DNA of 12,306 nt from an archaeon (GTDB lineage: Archaea > Thermoproteota > Nitrososphaeria > Nitrososphaerales > CADDZS01). The position numbers and the translations under genes were made by a program. Shown here one piece after another: positions 6,063-12,306 of the stretch (the stretch's first letter is position 1; each line of letters opens with the position of its first letter). The notes beneath the pieces were generated by a model. The model did no database searches, was not told the DNA's origin, and saw only the letters and a list, made by a program, of their open reading frames with translations. The stretch covers positions 1 to 12,306 of the forward strand of contig JAKAPU010000071.1 in assembly GCA_021806865.1 (NCBI GenBank), read 5' to 3'.

Positions 6063-6512
6063 TTGGCAAGAATACACTCGCACAGAAGGGGCAAGTCGCA
6101 ATCAACTCGCCCTTCGTCAAAGCGTAGCCCAACATGGGTGAATTACAGCCAGGATGAAATTGTCGCCACCATCTCGAAATTATCCAAGGAGGGTCTTACA
6201 CCCAGCCAGATAGGACTCAGACTCAGAGACGAATGTGGAATTCCTCACACTAAGACTTTCCTGGGCAAGACTATCACGGAGGCTCTAGCAGAAGGAAAAG
6301 AGCAAACGGCAGTGCCCGAAGATCTGTCAAGACTTGTTGAGCGTGCTGCAAAACTGAAGGTCCATCTTTCCAATCATCACGGGGATAGGAAAAACGTCAG
6401 ATCGCTTGAATTGCTGGAAGCAAAAATTCATCGCCTTTCATACTATTACAAGGACAACAATAAGCTTCCGGCCGATTGGAAGTATTCGGCTGCGGTCGCT
6501 CAATTGGCTTAG
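6063..6512 (+). CDS. rps15: Small-subunit ribosomal protein uS15 (archaeal S15)
   Basis: uS15 binds 16S rRNA early in assembly of the 30S subunit. The 149-residue length and the long N-terminal extension are typical of the archaeal and eukaryotic form. The N-terminus ARIHSHRRGKSQSTRP (2-17), the helix motif GLTPSQIGLRLRDECGIP (44-61), the core GDRKNVRSLELLEAKIHRL (106-124) with YYYKDNNKLP after it, and the near-terminal DWKYS are all expected. The start is TTG at 6063, which gives the conserved MARIH start; there is no ATG nearby in this frame. It opens the rps15-recJ-pcc1-serS gene run, an arrangement in which rps15 followed by a DHH phosphoesterase is common in archaea. Confidence 0.96.
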   Translation: MARIHSHRRGKSQSTRPSSKRSPTWVNYSQDEIVATISKLSKEGLTPSQIGLRLRDECGIPHTKTFLGKTITEALAEGKEQTAVPEDLSRLVERAAKLKVHLSNHHGDRKNVRSLELLEAKIHRLSYYYKDNNKLPADWKYSAAVAQLA

Positions 6513-6539
6513 CTGATTGTGTGAAGATCCGGATTACCG

Positions 6540-7937
6540 ATGGAAGACGAGCAAGGGCTGCTTGAAAAGGCGCTCATCTTCGAGGACAGAATCGCGACGA
6601 GCGCGAAGAACAACGAGAACATTCTGATCGCGTCACACTACGATGCCGACGGAATCTGCAGTTCTGCCATAATCTCTCAATTTATCCATAAACAGAAGGG
6701 TCACTGTCAGATCAGGACTACCTCAGAGCCGAATTCTAGGTTTCTAAACAAGTTATACTCTTCGAAATTTGATCTAATCATCTTCCTTGATATCTGCGCC
6801 GGATTATCAGAGGAAATCTCGAAAAAGTTCGGAGACAAGTGGCTGATAGTAGATCATCATGAGATACCGGAAGAAGAGCTTCATTTAGACAACATTCTGA
6901 ATCCATGGCAGTTCGGCATAGACGGATCGACGTCCATAAGCACTGCTGGCTTGGTCCATCATATTGCAAAACCAAACCAAGACAAATCAGCGTTTCTGGC
7001 AGTAGTTGGTGCAATTGGTGACAGGCAAGATGTTGGTCCCAGAAGAAGTCTTGTCGGAATGAACTCAAAGATAGTCGAACATGATGCCAAGAATGCCAAG
7101 TCCATTGCGACGAAGGTAGATCTCTTACTCTGGTCGAGAGAAACAAAACCAGTTCACGAATCACTTGCTAACACTCTCTCCATCTACGTTCCAGGCCTCA
7201 CTGGAAACAAAGATGCGTGTCTAGCGTCCTTGCGCGGAGCCGGAATCGAAATCAAAGCGAGCAATCGCTGGAAAACAGTTGCCGATCTGACCGAAGACGA
7301 AAAGCAAAGATTGCTTGAGACGGTGACACCACATCTTTCAGGGACGACTTACACAGTCGAGGATCTCGTCGGGAGTGTATATGCCCAGTCCGAAAAAGAC
7401 GAATACTCTGCCGTCAAGGACGCAAGAGATCTTGCGCATACTTTGAGCGCTTGTGGTAGGATGGGAAAGCCGGGCGTGGGGGTGTCCATGTGTTTAGGCG
7501 ATGATGCTGAAATAGTTACCGAAGTCGAGCAGACATACTCTGATTACAAATCCGAGATCTTGCGTTCCCTCTCTTCGCTTACCTCGAATGAGGATCGTAT
7601 CAGAGAAAAAGGTGACTATGCAATTGTTACCGCGGATGGACTTGTGAGTGAAAGGTTAACCGGTGCGGTCTGCCAGATAATGTCATCATATTCCAGATTC
7701 AAGCAAAGAGTAGTGATTCTGAGAACAACGACTTCTGATGGCGACGTGAAAGTCTCAGCTCGCGCTGGAAAGGAATGTTCCGATTTTAACCTTGGTAAAC
7801 TCCTTTCCGAAATCGCCATTGAAGCAGGCGGCGTCGGCGGGGGTCACCGCAATGCCGCTGGTGCTCGCTTCTCGATCGCTAGGCAACAGGAATTCCAGCA
7901 GGCGGTGGACTCGAAATTCCAAACAAGAGCGAAATGA
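6540..7937 (+). CDS. Archaeal RecJ-like DHH-family phosphoesterase/exonuclease
   Basis: This 465-residue protein belongs to the COG0608 archaeal RecJ family. Its members are single-strand nucleases, and some associate with the GINS replication factor. The DHH catalytic set looks intact: HYDADG (33-38; His33, Asp35, Asp37), Asp84 in IFLDIC, DHH (105-107), and Asp161 in GAIGDRQD. The C-terminal DHHA1 nucleic-acid domain shows GGVGGGHRNAAGA (430-442). The start is ATG 6540, 28 bases after rps15; any ribosome-binding site is weak. Its TGA shares bases with the ATG of pcc1. Whether it acts on DNA or RNA, or as a Cdc45-like helicase partner, cannot be told from sequence, though the complete motif set argues for catalysis rather than a dead scaffold. 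Confidence 0.93.
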   Translation: MEDEQGLLEKALIFEDRIATSAKNNENILIASHYDADGICSSAIISQFIHKQKGHCQIRTTSEPNSRFLNKLYSSKFDLIIFLDICAGLSEEISKKFGDKWLIVDHHEIPEEELHLDNILNPWQFGIDGSTSISTAGLVHHIAKPNQDKSAFLAVVGAIGDRQDVGPRRSLVGMNSKIVEHDAKNAKSIATKVDLLLWSRETKPVHESLANTLSIYVPGLTGNKDACLASLRGAGIEIKASNRWKTVADLTEDEKQRLLETVTPHLSGTTYTVEDLVGSVYAQSEKDEYSAVKDARDLAHTLSACGRMGKPGVGVSMCLGDDAEIVTEVEQTYSDYKSEILRSLSSLTSNEDRIREKGDYAIVTADGLVSERLTGAVCQIMSSYSRFKQRVVILRTTTSDGDVKVSARAGKECSDFNLGKLLSEIAIEAGGVGGGHRNAAGARFSIARQQEFQQAVDSKFQTRAK

Positions 7938-8194
7938 GAGCAACTCTCACGATAGAGTTTTCAGACAGGCACACTTTGAACGCGGTCAATGCATCGCTTT
8001 TGCCTGATAATATCGGTTTCCCAGAAGGAATGAAGTTTTCTCAGAGAAAAAAGGGGAAGGAATTGGAAATCATAATAGAAATGAGCAGAAACAAGACCAA
8101 GATTGAAACACTAATATCCACTCTTGATGAAATAGTCTCGCACATCCATTCAGCTTCAAGCACACTTACAATGGTTGAGAACCTCAATGATTGA
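7934..8194 (+). CDS. pcc1: Pcc1, dimerisation subunit of KEOPS
   Basis: Pcc1 is the small subunit that binds Kae1 and dimerises the KEOPS complex for t6A tRNA modification. The 86-residue length fits the archaeal family. The expected pattern is visible: a first strand ATLTIEFSDRHTLNAVNASLLPDN (3-26), a middle strand pair ending LEIIIEMSR, and a C-terminal helix TLISTLDEIVSHIHSA with a following strand TLTMVE. There are few absolutely conserved residues in this family, so position helps: pcc1 follows recJ-like genes near rps15 and rps3ae in many archaea. The ATG overlaps the recJ stop (ATGA), and the end overlaps serS by 8 bases. Confidence 0.85.
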   Translation: MRATLTIEFSDRHTLNAVNASLLPDNIGFPEGMKFSQRKKGKELEIIIEMSRNKTKIETLISTLDEIVSHIHSASSTLTMVENLND

Positions 8195-9464
8195 CCTAAG
8201 ACTCCTAAGGGAAGCGCCAGAGAAGATACGTGAGAATCTGGAAAAGAGAAATCTCACAAATTTTCCTCTTGATGAGTTGCTAACTCTCGAAAAGAGAAGA
8301 CGGGATCTGATAGCGAGTAATCAGAAACTCAAGGAAGAGAGGAACAAGATATCGCTTGAAATCTCAAAGGTGAAATCCTCAGGCAAAGATGCAGCGACAC
8401 TAATCTCAAGCATGAAGGCAAAGTCGGACGAAATCGCAAGCAACGACAAACAAACCGCTGAAGTCAATTCCAAGTTTGAGCTACTGCTATCTTCGCTTCC
8501 AAACTTTGTTGATGCTTCTGTTCCTGTTGGAAAGGACGATTCAGCTAACTTGCAAGTCAGAAAATGGGGAGAAACAAGACCTGGGGAGATTGACCACATC
8601 GACATTGCTGCGGGCTTTGATCTGATTGATGTCGAGCGCGCTGCTAAGACATCGGGCGCAAGATTCTACTTCCTTCGAAGGGATCTTGCGAGGCTAAATT
8701 ATGCTTTAATCAGCTTCGCGCTAGATCATCTCCGCAGTCGCGGATTCATATTGGTTCAGCCACCTTACATGTTGAAGAGGGAAGCAATAGGCGGTGCCGT
8801 CATTCTGGGGGACTTTGAGGATGTGATATACAAAATTGAAGATGAAGATCTCTACTTGATTGGAACGTCCGAACATGCGATTGCCTCAATGCATATGCAA
8901 GAAATTTTCAATGGCGAAGAGCTACCAATTCGGTATGCAGGGGTGAGTCCTTGCTTCAGGAAAGAAGCCGGAGCTCATGGGCGAGACACGAAAGGGATAT
9001 TCCGGGTGCATCAGTTCGAAAAAGTGGAGCAGTTTGCATTTTGCAAGCCTGCCGATTCTGAATCAGAGCACCAGTTATTGCTGAAAAACGCGGAAGAGTT
9101 CATGCGCGAGCTTGGAATACCGCACAGAGTTGTGCTCCTCAGCTCAGGCGACATGGGTAAAGTGGCTTCCAAGACCTATGATATCGAAGGTTGGATTCCC
9201 AGTCAAGGGAAGTATCGCGAGCTAATATCATGTAGCAACTGCACCGAATTCCAATCCAGAGCATTGGCTATCAAATACAGAGAGAAGGCTCACGAAGAGT
9301 CCAGATTCCTGCACACTCTCAACAGCACACTAGTTGCAACAGAAAGGACGATGGTGGCAATTATTGAGAACTATTATCGCAAAGACGCGAACGTCATCGA
9401 AGTGCCGAAGCGACTTGTTCCTTACATGAACAACCAAGAGACAATCGCCCCTGTTTCGAAATGA
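8187..9464 (+). CDS. serS: Seryl-tRNA synthetase (common bacterial/archaeal type)
   Basis: SerRS charges tRNA-Ser (and tRNA-Sec where present) with serine. Counting from ATG 8187 it has 425 residues, normal for the common class II enzyme. It begins MIDLRLLREAPEKIRENLEK, then a long tRNA-binding coiled coil (about residues 28-105). The catalytic core follows with LIGTSEHAIASMH (about 226-238), motif 2 CFRKEAGAHGRDTKGIFRVHQ (about 257-277), ELISCSNCTEFQSRA and motif 3 region TLVATERTMVAIIENYY. It is not the divergent zinc-dependent methanogen type. ATG 8187 is chosen over TTG 8175 because MIDLRLLRE is the usual family start. It overlaps pcc1 by 8 bases, so the two are likely translated in coupling. 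Confidence 0.96.
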   Translation: MIDLRLLREAPEKIRENLEKRNLTNFPLDELLTLEKRRRDLIASNQKLKEERNKISLEISKVKSSGKDAATLISSMKAKSDEIASNDKQTAEVNSKFELLLSSLPNFVDASVPVGKDDSANLQVRKWGETRPGEIDHIDIAAGFDLIDVERAAKTSGARFYFLRRDLARLNYALISFALDHLRSRGFILVQPPYMLKREAIGGAVILGDFEDVIYKIEDEDLYLIGTSEHAIASMHMQEIFNGEELPIRYAGVSPCFRKEAGAHGRDTKGIFRVHQFEKVEQFAFCKPADSESEHQLLLKNAEEFMRELGIPHRVVLLSSGDMGKVASKTYDIEGWIPSQGKYRELISCSNCTEFQSRALAIKYREKAHEESRFLHTLNSTLVATERTMVAIIENYYRKDANVIEVPKRLVPYMNNQETIAPVSK

Positions 9465-9532
9465 AGCAGTTGTTTACAATCTACTATGGTGCAACGATTG
9501 GACCGTGCGATTGAATTGTCTCGGATAGTTTA

Positions 9533-9551
9533 GCTTATATTCCCTTAAATT
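9533..9551 (+). promoter_or_regulatory. TATA-like region for rps3ae
   Basis: Two AT-rich elements precede the eS1 start: GCTTATATT (9533-9541), centred 33 bases before the ATG, and CCTTAAATT (9543-9551), centred 23 bases before it. The first would give a leader of about 7 bases, the second a leaderless transcript. The 105-base gap after serS holds no other feature that I can see. Confidence 0.45.
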
Positions 9552-9569
9552 TAGAAGAAGGGTTCACCA

Positions 9570-10241
9570 ATGCCAAAGGCCAAGAGAGCGGGGAAGGTAA
9601 AGGACAAATGGCGCGAAAAGCGCTGGGTGACGGTTCTTGCTTCTCCAGGTTTTGAAAGGGCGCAAATAGCATATGTGCCCATTACGAGCAATGAGCTCGC
9701 CATAGGAAGAGTCATCGAGACGACTCTTTTTGATATCACTAAGCAAGATCCACAACAGAACATGTTGATCAAGCTGCACTTCCAGATAACCGGCATCGAG
9801 GGATCGACGGCCACGACAGTGCTAAAGGGCGAAGAGTACTCGCGAGAATATCTGAGAAGTCTGGTGAGGCGCGGCGCATCGATGGTCAACTTCATTCGCG
9901 ATTTCAAGACAAAGGACGGCGCGTTGGTCCGTGTCTACGTGGTCGCATTCACGATCGGCAGGATAAACTCGTCGAGAAAACACGAGATAAGACTTGTTGC
10001 AGACAAAATAATTAGCGAACGAGCTGCTGCACTGTTCTACGAACAGTTCGCTCAAGAGGCAGTCAACCAAAACCTGGCCAGAGAAATGTACGAAAACTGC
10101 AAAGGAATAGCGAAGATCAGACATATGGGTGTGAGAAAGATCAAGCTCATCAAACCCGGCGAGGGAATGCCATACGTGCCTCCAGAACCCGAGGCGGCAG
10201 AGGAAGAGGCACCGGCCGAAGAAGCGCCGGTGGCCGCCTAA
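9570..10241 (+). CDS. rps3ae: Small-subunit ribosomal protein eS1 (S3Ae)
   Basis: eS1 is an archaeal and eukaryotic 30S protein located on the platform near the mRNA exit site. The 223-residue protein shows the family pattern: basic start PKAKRAGKVKDKWREKRWV (2-20), GFERAQIAYVP, the IGRVIETTLFDITKQDPQQ segment (45-63), LKGEEYSREYLRSLVRRG (84-101) and a basic C-terminal GVRKIKLIKPG. The last 20 residues (about 204-223) are a low-complexity Glu/Ala/Pro tail beyond the folded domain. The start is ATG 9570. Its stop overlaps the stop of the convergent GTPase gene, so the two transcripts must end within each other's coding region. Confidence 0.95.
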   Translation: MPKAKRAGKVKDKWREKRWVTVLASPGFERAQIAYVPITSNELAIGRVIETTLFDITKQDPQQNMLIKLHFQITGIEGSTATTVLKGEEYSREYLRSLVRRGASMVNFIRDFKTKDGALVRVYVVAFTIGRINSSRKHEIRLVADKIISERAAALFYEQFAQEAVNQNLAREMYENCKGIAKIRHMGVRKIKLIKPGEGMPYVPPEPEAAEEEAPAEEAPVAA

Positions 10242-11461
10242 CCCTTTCTTGCACTAGCCACTATCTTCAGCACATCGTTATTCTTCAGAACATAATCGGC
10301 CCCAACCCTCAAACCTGTGCGCGCGTCTATTGCGTACAGAAATGAGTTTCCAAGATCTGTGTGAATCTTGTAAGCCAAATCCTTGGCGGTGTCGCCGACA
10401 TGCATAATCCTTGCGTCGGGCAGCACATTCCCTTTCTTGTCGGTGAGTTTTGTCTCATCTTCTACCGGGTACACTACAATACCTTTGAGAAGCTTCAGGT
10501 AAGCGTCGTTGATCGCCTTTTGCACCCCTGTTCCTTGCCAGACATCCAATACCTGTTCCTTCACTAGGTCCAGAGCTTTCTTCTGAGCCGAAGAGATCTT
10601 CGATGGATCTATGATCTTGAACCCTGGATCTCCGGGAACGTAAGAAACGAGTCCAGCCTGAGACGCCTTGCGAAGTAGGAGTTCCGCCTCTGCGGCGCAA
10701 GGAACCAATATTGAATCTGGACCAAGTTGCGTTGTCAAACGCGCGATTGTCTCCTTTGCTGTGGGCTGATCGCATTTGTTTGCTGCAATCAGAATCGGCT
10801 TGGAAATAGCAAGAAGTGTTTCACAGAAGGAGTAGATTTCGTCTTCTGTCCACGCGGAAGGCTTGTCGATCTTCAGGCCGCACTTATGCACGGCAATTTC
10901 AATGGACTCTTCGTCTATCGAGAGCCCCGAGAGTTTATCCATCAAAGCCGTGGGAAGTCTTAGAGCGTTAGCCGCTCCCGATTCGACCGTCCTGGTTATT
11001 CGTGGCCAGTCTTTGTCGATCAAGGATTTGAGCCACATGATCATCTCTTTTTTGATGAACTCGATGTCGAGATGGGGATCGCGCGTTCCTGGTTTCACTT
11101 GTCTTCCTTCTTCATCCGTAGCGCCAGATGCATCGATGACATGAATCAAGGCATCGGCTTGCCTGAGGTCATCAAGAAACTTGTTTCCAAGACCTCTGCC
11201 AGTAGCAGCCCCAGGCACCAAGCCTGCGACGTCAACTAGACGAACTGGGATTAGCCTAGTACCATCGACGCAAGTGGAATTCACAGGGTTATCCTTCACC
11301 TTGAGCTCTTCATGAACACATTTTACTCTGATGTACGCGTTCCCAACATTTGGGGTGATGGTGGTAAAAGGGTAGTTTGCCACCGGAACGTTCAAGAGAG
11401 TTGCTGCATTAAAAAACGTCGACTTGCCGACGTTTGGTTTTCCGATGATTCCTGTAATCAT
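10238..11461 (-). CDS. Obg-like translation-associated GTPase, Ygr210 type
   Basis: This 407-residue protein is an Obg/YchF-branch P-loop NTPase of the Ygr210 kind found in archaea and fungi. It carries G1 GKPNVGKST (7-15), the FTT switch segment (PFTTITPN), G3 DVAGLVPG followed by the glycine-rich [12 protein letters not shown] that marks this subfamily, and G4 NKCD. The C-terminal TGS domain runs from about [11 protein letters not shown] to the end. NKCD is the usual GTP-specifying form, unlike the NxxE of ATP-preferring YchF. Its role is thought to be ribosome-related, but the exact function is unknown. ATG 11461 is preferred, giving [14 protein letters not shown]; a TTG at 11497 would add 12 unlike residues and would place the TATA element inside the gene. 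Confidence 0.92.
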   Translation of the reverse strand: MITGIIGKPNVGKSTFFNAATLLNVPVANYPFTTITPNVGNAYIRVKCVHEELKVKDNPVNSTCVDGTRLIPVRLVDVAGLVPGAATGRGLGNKFLDDLRQADALIHVIDASGATDEEGRQVKPGTRDPHLDIEFIKKEMIMWLKSLIDKDWPRITRTVESGAANALRLPTALMDKLSGLSIDEESIEIAVHKCGLKIDKPSAWTEDEIYSFCETLLAISKPILIAANKCDQPTAKETIARLTTQLGPDSILVPCAAEAELLLRKASQAGLVSYVPGDPGFKIIDPSKISSAQKKALDLVKEQVLDVWQGTGVQKAINDAYLKLLKGIVVYPVEDETKLTDKKGNVLPDARIMHVGDTAKDLAYKIHTDLGNSFLYAIDARTGLRVGADYVLKNNDVLKIVASARKG

Positions 11462-11495
11462 TAGGTCCGCATTTCTATCTTTACGCTGAGCAAAC

Positions 11496-11502
11496 AATTA
11501 AA
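11496..11502. promoter_or_regulatory. Shared near-symmetrical TATA element of the GTPase/serA divergent pair
   Basis: The plus strand reads AATTAAA and the minus strand TTTAATT. The element's centre, near 11499, lies 38 bases from the GTPase ATG (11461, minus) and 38 bases from the serA ATG (11537, plus). It is the only clear AT-rich TATA-like stretch in the 75-base gap, so one site probably serves both directions, each with a leader of about 12 bases. Confidence 0.5.
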
Positions 11503-11536
11503 GCGTAACGCCGGGTGAAGTGTTCAGGATTCTGAA

Positions 11537-12306
11537 ATGAAAATTCTGGTAAGCGATCCCATATCCGAGGATGCGATTGCTCTTCTGAAAGCTTCGAGTG
11601 TCCAGTACGCGTATTTTCCAGATCTTAATGCTGAACAACTTCTGAAGGAGATTGGAGGGTACGATGCTCTGATAGTTAGAAGCAGGACCAAGGTGACAAA
11701 AGACGTTATCTCAAGGGCGTCGAACCTGAAGGTGATCGGTCGCGCCGGAGTAGGCGTCGACAACATCGACTCGGAGGCAGCAAGGGCCAAACAGATCAAA
11801 GTCCTGAACACTCCGGATGCGCTGACTAATGCGGTCGCAGAATTCACCATTGGATTGATGATTTCACTCGCGAGAAAAGTAAACGTGGCTGACGCGACAA
11901 TGAAGTCGGGTAAATGGAACAAGTCGCTCTTTCACGGACTCGAACTCAAAGGCAGGATTTACGGGACGATAGGCATTGGCAGAATCGGTCAAAGAGTTGC
12001 TGAACTTGCTACAGCCTTTGGCATGAAGGTTATGGCAAATGACGTGATTCCCATACCAGAAGCACTCGTGAAGCGACTGGAGATCCGCGTTTCTACTCAA
12101 GAGGAGATATTCAAGACGGCTGATTTTGTGGATCTACATGTTCCGCTCACGGAACAAACGAAGTATCTGGTGAACTATGAGACGCTCAAGAAAATGAAAA
12201 AGAGTGCCTATTTGATCAACACCGCGAGGGGTAAGGTCGTGAACGAAGCGGATCTCGTTCGCGCTTTGAACGAGAAACTGATTGCGGGCGCTGCACTTGA
12301 CGTCTT
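11537..12306 (+). CDS. serA: D-3-phosphoglycerate dehydrogenase (partial, 3' end outside window)
   Basis: SerA oxidises 3-phosphoglycerate to 3-phosphohydroxypyruvate, the first step of serine synthesis, using NAD. The first 256 codons are present from ATG 11537. Visible features are the N-terminal MKILVSDPIS, VRSRTKV (about 49-55), GRAGVGVDNID (about 72-82), the Rossmann loop GTIGIGRIGQRV with the following acidic NAD-binding position in ANDVI, and INTARGKVVNEADL carrying the substrate and catalytic Arg. The catalytic Glu and His lie beyond the edge, as would any C-terminal ACT domain. GRIYGTIG replaces the usual GKTLGIIG, a mild change. Another 2-hydroxyacid dehydrogenase cannot be excluded, but the pattern fits SerA best. 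Confidence 0.9.
   Translation, partial: MKILVSDPISEDAIALLKASSVQYAYFPDLNAEQLLKEIGGYDALIVRSRTKVTKDVISRASNLKVIGRAGVGVDNIDSEAARAKQIKVLNTPDALTNAVAEFTIGLMISLARKVNVADATMKSGKWNKSLFHGLELKGRIYGTIGIGRIGQRVAELATAFGMKVMANDVIPIPEALVKRLEIRVSTQEEIFKTADFVDLHVPLTEQTKYLVNYETLKKMKKSAYLINTARGKVVNEADLVRALNEKLIAGAALDV

Noticed and set aside
6778..7164. 128-codon open frame on the minus strand
   Set aside because: It is antisense to the DHH phosphoesterase with its intact catalytic motifs and shows no motif of its own.
9551..9907. 118-codon open frame on the minus strand
   Set aside because: It is antisense to eS1, which is a certain gene; the product shows no family pattern.
11524..11922. 132-codon open frame on the minus strand
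   Set aside because: It is antisense to serA, whose Rossmann-fold motifs are clear.
1..12306. Mobile elements, CRISPR arrays or defence genes
   Set aside because: No transposase, integrase, terminal inverted repeats, regularly spaced repeats or defence-protein motifs are seen; every large frame is a core housekeeping gene or its antisense shadow.

Overview
The window looks like core chromosome of an archaeon, most likely from the Nitrososphaerota (Thaumarchaeota) or a close TACK relative. The evidence is a set of archaeal-type information genes (uS15, eS1, Kae1, Bud32, Pcc1, an archaeal DHH phosphoesterase, a COG1325 RNA-binding protein, a Ygr210-type GTPase), a separate transketolase N-subunit, AT-rich TATA-like boxes about 20-40 bases ahead of starts, and many TTG starts. 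The uS15 protein resembles thaumarchaeal uS15 as I remember it. This placement is a judgement from gene content, not from a search. No mobile element, CRISPR array, rRNA or tRNA was recognised.

Left block (1-3102, minus strand). Read in the direction of transcription, a COG1325 RNA-binding protein overlaps a 75-residue protein that may be a very short RNase P Pop5-like subunit. After a 195-base gap comes a sugar-phosphate operon: an HldE/RfaE-like PfkB kinase, the transketolase N-subunit, and ribulose-phosphate 3-epimerase, which runs off the left edge. The kinase lacks the usual GAGD loop.

Middle block (3158-9464, plus strand). The first unit is an unrecognised 192-residue protein, kae1, bud32 and a non-canonical purine NTP pyrophosphatase. 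A TATA-like box then precedes rps15, a RecJ-like DHH phosphoesterase, pcc1 and serS, with overlaps at recJ/pcc1 and pcc1/serS. Three KEOPS subunits (Kae1, Bud32, Pcc1), which make the t6A modification of tRNA, therefore lie within about 4.5 kb but in two units. Cgi121 is not in the window.

Right block (9570-12306). rps3ae (eS1) has its own TATA-like region and converges on the Ygr210-type GTPase gene with overlapping stop codons. The GTPase gene diverges from serA (D-3-phosphoglycerate dehydrogenase, cut by the right edge), apparently around one shared near-symmetrical TATA element.

Taken together, the region is a translation and tRNA-modification neighbourhood flanked by sugar-phosphate and serine metabolism. 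The points most worth a second look are the kinase with the altered active-site loop beside transketolase and epimerase, the unknown protein placed directly ahead of kae1, the miniature Pop5-like protein, and the symmetrical divergent promoter.
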